From Microbacterium marinilacus (lineage in GTDB: Bacteria; Actinomycetota; Actinomycetes; Actinomycetales; Microbacteriaceae), in assembly GCF_019753765.1 (NCBI RefSeq), contig NZ_JAIJZW010000007.1:150002-214001 (forward strand): a stretch of 64,000 nucleotides of DNA. Direction: 5' to 3'. Positions within the stretch are counted from its first letter, which is position 1. Each line of letters opens with the position of its first letter. The translations under genes and the position numbers were made by a program. The notes under the pieces are model-generated. The model saw nothing but the letters and a program-made list of their open reading frames with translations, had not been told where the DNA came from and did not search any database. This document shows, in pieces, positions 7,910 through 15,832 of the stretch.

Positions 7910-9369
7910 TCGTACGACACGCCCGGGCGCGAACCCGTGCAGGCGGACGCGGTCGGGCGGCGGCTCCCACCGCCATCGCAGGGGCGACCGCGACCGCAGC
8001 TCGACGGGCGGGCCCTCGGGCGGGTGCAGCATCAGCGGTCCGGTGCCGTCGCGCCGGATGCGGTAGCCGCGGTGATGCAGGCTCATGTGGTGATAGCGGC
8101 AGAGCAGCACGCCCCGGTCGACATCCGTGCGGCCTCCGTGGGCCGCCCACTCGTCGATATGGTGCGCCTCGCCGTATGACGCGGGCATCGTGCACCTCGG
8201 CCACACGCATCCCCCGTCGCGCACGGCGAGGGCGATGCGCTGCCGGGGCGTGAAGAGGCGGTGCTCCCGCCCGACGTCGAGCGGGTTGCCGCACGAGTCG
8301 ACCGTCACGTCCACGGTGCCGACGCCGCACACCGCCTGGGCGACCGCGGCGGCGGGCAGCGTGTCGCCGCCGTCCTCGAGGTGGCCGACGCCCTCGTCGA
8401 GCGCATCCTTCATGACGACCACGCGCACGCCGGGCTGCCGCGCGCCGAAGACCTTCGATGCGTCGGCGAGCGCCCCGCCCGCAGCACGTCGATGATCAGG
8501 TCGTAGGCGAGCTGATCGTTCGAGCGCGGGTCGGCGATCAGGTCGCCTGCGGTCGCCGCCTCCTCCGGGTCGACGAACCTCGGGCCGCCGCGCCGCGGCC
8601 GCAGGGCGGAGTCGAGCATCGACCGCACCCACGCGGCACCGTGGTCGTCGAACCGGAGCTTCGCGTGGTGGATGCCGTCGGCATCCGTCCACATCCGGAA
8701 CGACCGCGCCTCGTGCCGCGCGAGGTAGCGCGCCTCCGCGCCCTCCGCGTCGAGCCGATCGCGGATCTGCCGCCCCGCCGCCGCGAGCTCCTCCACCGTG
8801 CGAACCGGCACCTCGTCCAAGAGCTGCTGTGCGGCGATGCCCCATGCCTCGACGGCCTGCCTGCCGGGTGCGACGTCGCCCGGGTCAGCCGGCGGGTCTC
8901 CCAGCCCGCGCAGGATCGCATCGGCCTGCGCGACCGTGACGCCGCCGGCGAGCACGGCGGCGTCCACGACCGCATGCCAGGGCAGGCCTCTCGGCGACTC
9001 CTCCATCGCGCCGGGCCCCGCCTCGACACGGCCGATCTCCATCGAGGCCTCCAGCAGCGACTCGCCGAGTCGCACCTGCTTGGCGGCGTCAGACCTCGTG
9101 GAGCCTGACAGCTGCTGCACCAGCGAGACGGCGTCACGGTGCCCCCGCGCCTGCGCGAGACCGGCGTGCCCGCTCTCGCGCACCGACCGGGTCGCCGCGA
9201 CCCCCGCGGCGACCGCGCGCAGTCGCTCCCCCACTCGCACCAGCGCCGATCCGGCCTCGATGAGGCGCACGATGTCGTCGTCCGACCGGCGCGCCGCCGC
9301 GGCGACGTCGAGCGCGGCGAAGGCGCTGACGGCGGCGATGCGCTGCTCGAGGTCGGAGAGGAAGTCCAT
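7907..9369 (-). pseudogene. DUF222/HNH endonuclease gene with a frameshift
   Basis: Two adjacent frames together encode one roughly 487-residue DUF222 plus HNH nuclease, a family found in many copies in actinobacteria. The first frame (9369 down to about 8475) carries the helical DUF222 region, reaching DVLRAG. The second continues at [10 protein letters not shown] and carries the HNH core: CVWPRC, then EAHHIDEW, then LLCRYHH. One base appears missing in a C4 run at 8473-8476 (G4 on the coding strand; five would restore the frame). It could be a true mutation, a phase-variable tract or an assembly error. The function of the family is uncertain; DNA cleavage is inferred from the HNH motif. Confidence 0.8.
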
Positions 9370-9536
9370 GGGTCGATCCTCGTCGTGGCCACCGACATGG
9401 CGCCGCGGATATCCCCTGTTCAGGGTCGGAATCCGCGAGCCCGTGGACAACTCGGCCGCCGGGCGGGATGTGGACGAGACTCCGGCACCGCGATGGGCGC
9501 CGCCACGCGCCACGCGCCGCCTCCGCCGCTCGCGGC

Positions 9537-10244
9537 TCAGCCCGCCGCGACCACCTCGAGCGAGGTCAGCACGTCCCCGCTCCAGACGTAGAGCCGTCCG
9601 TCCGCGTAGTCGATCGCGAGCGGCGCATCCGCGTCGAGCGACGGCTCGCAGGCGACCCACGACCCGTCGGCGGCCATGAACGACACGCCCTCGCAGTCCG
9701 CGTCCGCGAGGGCCACGTAGCCGTCCTCGGTCGCCACGAGACCGCCGTCCGGCAGCTCGGCGTGGACCGGGTAGGGCGCACCCGCGTCCTCCCACCCCTG
9801 GCCGTCGGCCGTGGTCGCGCGGCCGGCCGGGGTGCACGATCCGTCGTCGAGCGCGATCGCCACGAGCGCCTGGTCGCGCGCTCCGCCGGGGACCAGCGCC
9901 AGCAGCTCGGCGGCGTCGTCGGGCGTCGCGGAGCTCCAGGCGATCGCGTCGGCCGTGCGCTCCAGCGTCGGCAGGATGCCCTCGGCGCACGAGCCGGCGA
10001 CTCCGCGCCACAGGACGCCGCCGCCGTCGAGGGCGAGGAAGCGCGCCTCCGGGTCGGTCTGCGGCGTCGCCGGCTCGGGGGTCGTCATCGCCACCGGCTC
10101 GGCCGTCTGCTCGGGCACGGGCGCCGCGTCGGAGCCGGCGGCGCCGCGCACGACGGCCGTGACGATCAGCACCAGGGCGGTCGCCGCGACGGCGACGAGC
10201 AGCACGTATCGGGTCCACCGGCCGACGGCGATCATCCGCGACAT
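9537..10244 (-). CDS. membrane-anchored extracytoplasmic protein, paralogue 1 (beta-propeller-like)
   Basis: A 235-residue protein with one N-terminal membrane helix (about 10-33), a Pro/Thr/Glu-rich linker and an extracytoplasmic domain. It shares GVLWRG.AGSCA.G..P.LER with the neighbour at 10368-11291, so the two are tandem duplicates. Short aromatic Gly-rich strands (GGGVLWRG, DGYVALADAD, GRLYVWSGD) suggest beta-propeller blades. The ATG has a good AGAAGGAG site. No function is recognised. Lying downstream of the Wzz/BY-kinase on the same strand, it may relate to the cell surface; this is inference from position. Confidence 0.75.
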   Translation of the reverse strand: MSRMIAVGRWTRYVLLVAVAATALVLIVTAVVRGAAGSDAAPVPEQTAEPVAMTTPEPATPQTDPEARFLALDGGGVLWRGVAGSCAEGILPTLERTADAIAWSSATPDDAAELLALVPGGARDQALVAIALDDGSCTPAGRATTADGQGWEDAGAPYPVHAELPDGGLVATEDGYVALADADCEGVSFMAADGSWVACEPSLDADAPLAIDYADGRLYVWSGDVLTSLEVVAAG

Positions 10245-10344
10245 CCGGCTCTCCTTCTCACATGCGACGCTGCGTCATCCTCGCACATCCGCGAGGACGG
10301 CGCGGCGCCCTTTCCGCCGCACCCTGCCGCGCCACGCGGCATCC

Positions 10345-10383
10345 CTGCGCGGCATCACTGCGCGGCGTCACTGCGCGGCGTTC
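10345..10383. repeat. three tandem 13-bp repeats
   Basis: Units of CTGCGCGGC(A/G)TCA occur three times in a row across the 3' end of the gene at 10368 and the following spacer, with a partial unit upstream near 10333. The first unit lies outside coding sequence and the last two encode the C-terminal residues and stop. The role is unknown; it may be a slippage product. Confidence 0.6.
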
Positions 10384-11291
10384 TCGAATCGCCGCACCTC
10401 GTCGCCCGCCCACGTCCACACGCCGTCCGCATCGGCATCGAGAGCGACGGCGGATGCCGGGTCGGCCTCCTCGTCGCACGCCACGGCCGTGACGTCGCCC
10501 GCGCCGGAGACCACCGAGACCTGCACGCCGGCGCAGTCGGCGGCGACGTGGGCGACGTACAGGGCGTCGCCCGCGGGCGCCACGGCGAGCGCGGCGGGCA
10601 CGCCCGCGTCGGACCAGTCGGCGCTGTCGCCGCGCAGCGCCCGGCCGTCGCACACCAGCGCCAGCCGCCCGTCGTCGCTGCGCACGCTGCGCGGCTCGGG
10701 GCACGGCGCGTCGACGTCTCCGCTCGGCGTCGTCACGGCCGCGGCGCCGGGGGCGGGGTAGCTCGCCGCCGCCAGCACGTCGTCGTAGTCGCTCCAGAAG
10801 GCGCCGTCGCTGAAGGTGCGCATGGCGCGCGGGTCGCAGGCGTCGGCGTCCGAGGCGTCGTCGAGCACGGTGGCGATCAGCTGCGCCTGGTCCTGCGCGA
10901 ACCCGTCGAGCGCGATCAGCTGGGTGATGCCGCGGTAGGCGGGCGTGACGTCGGTCCAGGCGGCTCCGTCGTCGTCCGAGCGCTCGAGCACGGGGGTGAC
11001 ACCGTCGGCGCACGAGCCGGCGGTGCCGCGCCACAGGACGCCGTCGGCCGCGGCGAGCAGGCGCTCGGCGTCGCGTGCCACGGGCTCGGGGACGTCGACA
11101 CGCGTCGGCGTCGGGGAGGGCGTCGTGTCGGCCGAGGTGGCCGGCGGCGAGGCCGTGCCGGCAGGCCCGGCGGCGGGCGCGTCGCCGGAGCCCCGCTGGA
11201 GCGCCAGCACCGCGAGCACGCCCACCACGGCGGCGAGCACCGCGACGAGGACGATGCCCGTCCACCTGCGCGCGACCAGGGGACTTCTCAC
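10368..11291 (-). CDS. membrane-anchored extracytoplasmic protein, paralogue 2 (Asp-box, beta-propeller-like)
   Basis: A 307-residue protein with an N-terminal membrane helix (about 10-32), a Pro/Thr/Ser-rich linker to about 75 and an extracytoplasmic domain. SDDDGAAW fits the Asp-box pattern SxDxGxxW of sialidase-like propellers, and further degenerate blades are visible (FSDGAFWSDY). It shares GVLWRG.AGSCA.G with paralogue 1. It begins eight bases after the BY-kinase stop with no clear ribosome-binding site, which suggests cotranscription and coupled translation. No enzymatic residues are recognised; a binding or scaffold role is possible. Confidence 0.75.
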   Translation of the reverse strand: MRSPLVARRWTGIVLVAVLAAVVGVLAVLALQRGSGDAPAAGPAGTASPPATSADTTPSPTPTRVDVPEPVARDAERLLAAADGVLWRGTAGSCADGVTPVLERSDDDGAAWTDVTPAYRGITQLIALDGFAQDQAQLIATVLDDASDADACDPRAMRTFSDGAFWSDYDDVLAAASYPAPGAAAVTTPSGDVDAPCPEPRSVRSDDGRLALVCDGRALRGDSADWSDAGVPAALAVAPAGDALYVAHVAADCAGVQVSVVSGAGDVTAVACDEEADPASAVALDADADGVWTWAGDEVRRFENAAQ

Positions 11292-11298
11292 GGCCGTG

Positions 11299-12771
11299 TC
11301 AGACGGACGGGTCTCGGGGCGGCGGGATCGCGTTCGACCGTCGCCGCACGGGCTCGGCGGGCGCCTCGGCCGCCGTGCTGCGCCGGGCAGCGGGCGCGGC
11401 CTGCGCCTCCTCGGCGCCGTAGCCGTACCCGTAGCCGTATCCGTAGCCGTAGTCGTACGCGTCCGGGCCTCGCGTCGGCACCCGCGACAGCACGATGCCG
11501 GCGACGCGGGCGCTGACGGTCTCGAGCGCGTCGAGCGCGCCGGCCAGCTGGCCGCGGTGGGTGCTGCCGGCCGCGGCGACGACGATCGCTCCGCTCGTGC
11601 TCTTGGCCAGCAGGGCGGCGTCGGTGACCGGCAGCAGCGGCGGGGCGTCCAGGATCACGATGTCGGCGTCCTGGTGGAAGACCTCGAGCAGTTCGCGCAT
11701 GCGCTTCGAGCCGAGCAGCTCGCTGGGGTTCGGCGGCACCTTGCCCGCGGGCAGGATGTACAGCGAGCGGCGCCCCCAGCGCTGCAGCACGTCGGTGAGC
11801 TCGGCGCGGCCGATCAGCACGTCGGTGAGGCCGACGCCGCCCTCGATGCCGAGGTAGTCGGCGACCTTGGGCTTTCGCAGGTCGCCGTCGATGAGCACGA
11901 CGCGCTTGCCCGAGTCGGCGAGGGCGAGGGCGAGGTTCACCGCCGTCGTCGACTTGCCCTCGCCGGGGATGCTCGAGGTGATGACGAAGCTGTGGCCGCC
12001 CTCGAGGTCGAGGAACTGGAGGTTGGTGCGCAGCGCACGGAACGCCTCGCTGCGGGGGTTCAGGGGGTCCGCCTGCACGATGAGCGGGCGCTCGTCGGCC
12101 TTGGCGTCGAACGGGATCGCGCCGATGATCGGCCGGTCGGTCAGCGCGATGACGTCACGCGACGTGCGGATGCGGGTGTCGAGCACGGTGCGCAGCACGG
12201 CGAAGGCGACGCCGAGCGCGAGGCCCACCAGGGCGCCCAGCGCGAGGTTGAGCGGCACGTTGGGGCTGCTGGCGGTCGCGGCGGGCAGCGCGGTGCTGAT
12301 GGGGGTGACCTTGACGGGGCTCGGCGCGTCGGGCAGGGTCTCGACCTCGTCGATCGCCGACGCGAGGCTGGTGGCGACGGCGTTGGCGATGTCGGCGGCG
12401 CGCGCCGGGTCGGAGTCGGTGACGGTGGTCTGCACGACCGTGGTGTTGAGCGGGCTGGAGACCGCGACGCGCTTGGCGAGCTCGGAGGCGATGGTGTCCA
12501 GGCCGAGATCGGCGATCACCGGGTCGAGCACCTTCGGCGAGGACGCCAGCTGCACCCACGAGTTCACGCGGGCCTGCGTGTAGGTGTTGCCCTGGGTGAG
12601 CTCGGTGCTGGTGCTGCCCGACTGGGTGGACACGATGATCTCGCTGCTCGACTGGTACAGCGGGGTGCGCGTCAAGGAGTACACCGCCGCGGCTCCGATG
12701 CCGACGAGGACGATGATCGCGATGACGATCCAGTTCTTCCGCAGGATGCGGATGTAGTCGCTGAGCTCCAC
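11299..12771 (-). CDS. polysaccharide co-polymerase / bacterial tyrosine kinase (Wzz-BY-kinase fusion)
   Basis: A 490-residue inner-membrane protein controlling polysaccharide chain length and export. Seen: an N-terminal Wzz domain (ELSDYIRILRKNW, then membrane helix 1 at about 13-33), an extracytoplasmic loop, a second helix at about 175-200, then the cytoplasmic kinase with Walker A IPGEGKST (K273), Walker A' VVLIDGDLRKP and Walker B VILDAPPLLP. A Tyr-Gly alternating cluster at about 439-452 is the likely autophosphorylation site. Unusually, it is followed by a 38-residue Ala/Pro/Arg tail rather than ending the protein. GTG 12771 is preferred over ATG 12804 for its GGAAAGG site. The phosphatase gene upstream probably resets it. 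Confidence 0.92.
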   Translation of the reverse strand: MELSDYIRILRKNWIVIAIIVLVGIGAAAVYSLTRTPLYQSSSEIIVSTQSGSTSTELTQGNTYTQARVNSWVQLASSPKVLDPVIADLGLDTIASELAKRVAVSSPLNTTVVQTTVTDSDPARAADIANAVATSLASAIDEVETLPDAPSPVKVTPISTALPAATASSPNVPLNLALGALVGLALGVAFAVLRTVLDTRIRTSRDVIALTDRPIIGAIPFDAKADERPLIVQADPLNPRSEAFRALRTNLQFLDLEGGHSFVITSSIPGEGKSTTAVNLALALADSGKRVVLIDGDLRKPKVADYLGIEGGVGLTDVLIGRAELTDVLQRWGRRSLYILPAGKVPPNPSELLGSKRMRELLEVFHQDADIVILDAPPLLPVTDAALLAKSTSGAIVVAAAGSTHRGQLAGALDALETVSARVAGIVLSRVPTRGPDAYDYGYGYGYGYGYGAEEAQAAPAARRSTAAEAPAEPVRRRSNAIPPPRDPSV

Positions 12772-12886
12772 GCGCGCCTTTCCGATTTGCCGCAATCCTT
12801 GCATACCCGCTCTCGGATCGACGGCGCCGTCGATGCGCCATTCGATGGGCCTGCGGCGCGCCCGCACCGTGCTGCGCGGGCCGGCC

Positions 12887-13486
12887 TCAGCGGGCGTCGG
12901 GGGCGAGCACGACTCGCAGCACCCGGGCGATCTGCTCGAGGGCGGGGACCAGCTGTGCGGCCGACTCCTCGTACGTCTCCCCCGACCGGCCGTACGGGTC
13001 GAGCACGTCGTCGTCGGCGGGGTCGGCCGGAGGCTCGCTGAGGTGCCGGAGCGAGGCGATGTAGGCGAGCGCGAGCCGAAGGCGCGTGCGCGGGTCGCGC
13101 TCGCCGGCGAGCTCTTCGGCGATCTCGGCGTCGGGCACGTCCCGCACGAGCCGCTCGAGCTCGCGCGCCGTGAAGGTGACGCGGAGGCGGCCGGGGTCGA
13201 GCTCGACGACGCGCCGCCGGTGCTCCCGCGCCATGGCGAGTACCAGGTCCGACTCGTGCAGCATCTGCTCGGTGAGTTGCCGCGCGACGTGCCCCTCGAC
13301 CCCAGCGGGCGGCACACCGTGCTCTCCGGCGAGGCGCCTCGTCTCGGGTGTCATCCCCTCGCCCGCCAGTGCGCGCACGCCGGCGCTGGAGATCTGCGCG
13401 CCGGATCCGATCGCCTCCCGCAGCAGGGCCTCGGCCAGCGGCGAGCGGCACACGTTGCCGGTGCACACCGTGAGGATCCTCACCAT
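12887..13486 (-). CDS. low-molecular-weight protein-tyrosine phosphatase (Wzb/Ptp type)
   Basis: A 199-residue cysteine phosphatase. The P-loop CTGNVCRS has nucleophile C8 and R14, and the general-acid loop DPYGRSGETYEES lies near residue 165. It is longer than the usual 150 residues because of an extra charged helical segment at about 110-155. ATG 13486 is chosen because GGGGAGG lies seven bases before it. It probably dephosphorylates the Tyr-rich tail of the BY-kinase encoded 115 bases downstream on the same strand, the standard pair in exopolysaccharide loci. The partner is inferred from linkage. Confidence 0.92.
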   Translation of the reverse strand: MVRILTVCTGNVCRSPLAEALLREAIGSGAQISSAGVRALAGEGMTPETRRLAGEHGVPPAGVEGHVARQLTEQMLHESDLVLAMAREHRRRVVELDPGRLRVTFTARELERLVRDVPDAEIAEELAGERDPRTRLRLALAYIASLRHLSEPPADPADDDVLDPYGRSGETYEESAAQLVPALEQIARVLRVVLAPDAR

Positions 13487-13519
13487 CGCCACACCTCCCC
13501 CGCCAGCCTATGGCCCGGC

Positions 13520-13525
13520 TACCGT
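13520..13525 (+). promoter_or_regulatory. -10 box of a probable leaderless promoter for the CPBP gene
   Basis: TACCGT is followed by six bases and the GTG at 13532. The divergent phosphatase gene starts only 45 bases away, so the two promoters must overlap. No clear -35 box is seen. Confidence 0.45.
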
Positions 13526-13531
13526 GGGCTT

Positions 13532-14371
13532 GTGCCCACGCCAGCCGACTCCCCCGCCGAGCGCGACGACACCTCTGTCCCGCTCACGCGCCGCGCCCTG
13601 CTCGACGGCGCCGTGGCGGCCGAGCCGGCGGCCGCGGCGAGCGCACCGCGCCGGGAGCGTGTGCGCGAGAGCACGCGCACGTGGCTCGACGGCAGCCGCA
13701 CCGCCCGCCGCTGGGACACCGAGCTGCTCGGCTGGACGGCGCTGTGCCTGGGCGCGGCGGTGATCGCGTCGGTGCTGCTGCGGACGACCGTCCCGGGCGC
13801 GGCGGGGACGGTGCTGGCCGGCGCCGCGCTCTGGATCGGGATGGCGGTGCCGACCGCGCTCGCCTTCCGCCGGGGCCGGCCGCGGGGCCTCCTGGCGTTC
13901 CGGACCATGGACGTCGTCTACGCCCTCGTCCTCGGCATCGCCTTGCGGACGGTGCAGGGCTGGCTCGACCTCGCCGCCGGCGGCGGGACGTTCCCCTCGT
14001 ACGCTCTCGGCGACGGGGCGTCGACCGGCGTGCTCTGGCTCACGGCGGTCGCGGGCCCGGTGCTGCTGTCGCCCGTCATCGAGGAGTTCCTCTTCCACGG
14101 CGTAGTGCTCGTCGCCGTCTATCGCATAGCCCGCCGAGGCCTGGACGGTGCCCTGCTCGCGATCGTCGCCTCGACCGCCGCGTTCGTCGCGATGCACGCG
14201 ATCACGGGCGGCATGACCTCCTGGGAGCAGCCCGTCACCTGGACACTGGTGGGCGCGGCCCTCGGCACGCTCGTGATCCTGACCGGACGCATCTGGGGGG
14301 CCGTGCTGACCCACCTGGTCTTCAACCTGAGCGCGGCGCTGCTCGCGCTCGTGGGCACCGCGCTGGCGTGA
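13532..14371 (+). CDS. CPBP (CAAX/Abi) family intramembrane glutamic metalloprotease
   Basis: A 279-residue membrane protein with a polar N-terminus of about 65 residues and around seven hydrophobic segments. The family motif EEFLFHG is at residues 184-190, a second conserved His is in FVAMHAITG, and the third motif is HLVFNLSAA near residue 263. These Glu/His residues form the catalytic site in CPBP proteases such as Rce1. Bacterial members act in peptide maturation or self-immunity; the substrate here is unknown. The GTG at 13532 fits the leaderless -10 box. It diverges from the phosphatase-kinase genes. Confidence 0.85.
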   Translation: MPTPADSPAERDDTSVPLTRRALLDGAVAAEPAAAASAPRRERVRESTRTWLDGSRTARRWDTELLGWTALCLGAAVIASVLLRTTVPGAAGTVLAGAALWIGMAVPTALAFRRGRPRGLLAFRTMDVVYALVLGIALRTVQGWLDLAAGGGTFPSYALGDGASTGVLWLTAVAGPVLLSPVIEEFLFHGVVLVAVYRIARRGLDGALLAIVASTAAFVAMHAITGGMTSWEQPVTWTLVGAALGTLVILTGRIWGAVLTHLVFNLSAALLALVGTALA

Positions 14372-14442
14372 GGGGAGAAGGCGGGTCGGCGCCGCGAGTC
14401 TCGTCCCAGGCGGCGAGCAGCGACTGAGATCGTCGCCACTCC

Positions 14443-14459
14443 CATGACGCCACGTCATG
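14443..14459 (+). promoter_or_regulatory. perfect dyad, candidate operator upstream of the nucleotide-sugar dehydrogenase
   Basis: CATGACG, three bases, CGTCATG is a perfect 7-bp inverted repeat about 68 bases before the ATG at 14528. It could bind a dimeric regulator. No regulator gene is adjacent and no second copy was noticed near the other polysaccharide operons. Confidence 0.4.
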
Positions 14460-14527
14460 CCACACTGTCCGTGAACCGCGCCTCACAACCACGTGCGCAC
14501 GGCCCGCCGAAGAGAACTGAGCCGAAA

Positions 14528-15796
14528 ATGAGCACAGCGCCTGAACTCGTAGCCGTCGTCGGTCAGGGCTACGTCGGCCTGCCGCTGGCCATGCGGGCGG
14601 TCGAGGCCGGATACAACGTGGTCGGCATCGATCTGGACCAGTCGCGTGTGGATGCATTGACGCAGGGAAGCTCGTATGTAGAGGACATCTCGTCGGAGGC
14701 GGTGCGATCGGCGCTCGATTCTGGCCGCTACGTGGCGACCGACGACTACGCGCGGGCGCATGCTTTCCACGTCGCGGTGATAACCGTGCCGACTCCCCTG
14801 CGTGAGACGCTCCCGGACCTGTCGTTCATCGAAAGCGCCGGTGCTTCTCTCGCCGGCCAGCTCACGCCCGGAGCCACCGTGGTCCTCGAGTCCACGACAT
14901 ACCCCGGCACGACACAAGAACTGCTCGTGCCGATCCTCGAGAGCGGCTCTGGGCTGAAGGCCGGCGTGGACTTCTTCGTCGGCTACAGCCCTGAACGGAT
15001 TGATCCTGGCAACCAGACGTACACCTTCGTGAACACGCCGAAGGTCGTCTCTGGCATCGACACGCAGTCGTTAGAGCGCGTGCAGGCGTTCTACTCGTCG
15101 CTCGTGGACGTGACCGTGCCCGTCTCCACCACGAAGGAAGCAGAGCTGACGAAGCTGCTGGAGAACACCTTCCGGCACGTCAACATCGCGTTGGTCAATG
15201 AACTGGCCATCTTCGCCCACCAGCTGGGCGTGAATGTCTGGGAGGCGATCGACGCCGCCGCGACGAAGCCGTTCGGGTTCATGAAGTTCACTCCGGGCCC
15301 TGGCGTGGGCGGGCACTGTCTTCCCGTGGACCCGAGCTACCTTTCCTGGCAGGTTCGTCGCAGCCTCGGGCAGAGCTTCCGCTTCGTCGACCTCGCTAAC
15401 GAGGTGAACGAGCATATGCCGGACTATGTCGTGCAGAGGGCGATCGAGCTTCTCAACCGATCCCGGAAGTCGCTCAACGGATCACGCATTCTGGTGGTCG
15501 GCGTCGCATACAAGAAGAACTCCGGTGACAGCCGGGAGGCGCCCGCATTGCGCATCATCGAGCTCCTGTCAGGCTACGGCGCCTCGGTCTCCGCTGCTGA
15601 CCCGCTGGTGGAGGATCATCGGTGGCCGGCCGGTGCCCGGCGCGTCGTGCTCGATTCCGACGAGGTGCGGGACGCCGATCTCATCGTCATCGTCACCGAT
15701 CACGATGAGTTCGATCTTGAACTCCTACGCGACACCGACACACCCGTGCTGGACACTCGCAACAGTCTCGGCCATGTGACGGACGGCACGCTGTGA
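14528..15796 (+). CDS. nucleotide-sugar dehydrogenase (UDP-glucose / UDP-N-acetyl-hexosamine dehydrogenase family)
   Basis: A 422-residue NAD-dependent enzyme oxidising C6 of a UDP-sugar to a uronic acid. Seen: the Rossmann GQGYVG at 12-17, the central domain, the catalytic Cys (C264) in GVGGHCLPVDP, and the C-terminal substrate-binding domain with GVAYKKNSGDSREAPAL. The motif spacing resembles WecC/WbpA-type enzymes, so UDP-ManNAc or UDP-GlcNAc are likely substrates. The 2-epimerase encoded at 21985 could supply a ManNAc-type sugar, but UDP-glucose is not excluded. The start is ATG 14528 because homology begins there. It converges with the large glycan operon. Confidence 0.88.
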   Translation: MSTAPELVAVVGQGYVGLPLAMRAVEAGYNVVGIDLDQSRVDALTQGSSYVEDISSEAVRSALDSGRYVATDDYARAHAFHVAVITVPTPLRETLPDLSFIESAGASLAGQLTPGATVVLESTTYPGTTQELLVPILESGSGLKAGVDFFVGYSPERIDPGNQTYTFVNTPKVVSGIDTQSLERVQAFYSSLVDVTVPVSTTKEAELTKLLENTFRHVNIALVNELAIFAHQLGVNVWEAIDAAATKPFGFMKFTPGPGVGGHCLPVDPSYLSWQVRRSLGQSFRFVDLANEVNEHMPDYVVQRAIELLNRSRKSLNGSRILVVGVAYKKNSGDSREAPALRIIELLSGYGASVSAADPLVEDHRWPAGARRVVLDSDEVRDADLIVIVTDHDEFDLELLRDTDTPVLDTRNSLGHVTDGTL

Positions 15797-15804
15797 CGAC
15801 CGCC

Positions 15805-15832
15805 CGCGCTGTGCGTTCCCGAATTCAGCGCG
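15805..15832. terminator. bidirectional hairpin between convergent genes
   Basis: CGCGCTG (15805-15811) and CAGCGCG (15826-15832) form a 7-bp stem with a 14-base loop between the dehydrogenase stop and the glycosyltransferase stop. The position suits a shared terminator. There is no T-tract. Confidence 0.35.

Noticed and set aside
9537..10244. Frame starting further upstream at 10257 or beyond for paralogue 1
   Set aside because: ATG 10244 has a good ribosome-binding site (AGAAGGAG) and starts right before the membrane helix.
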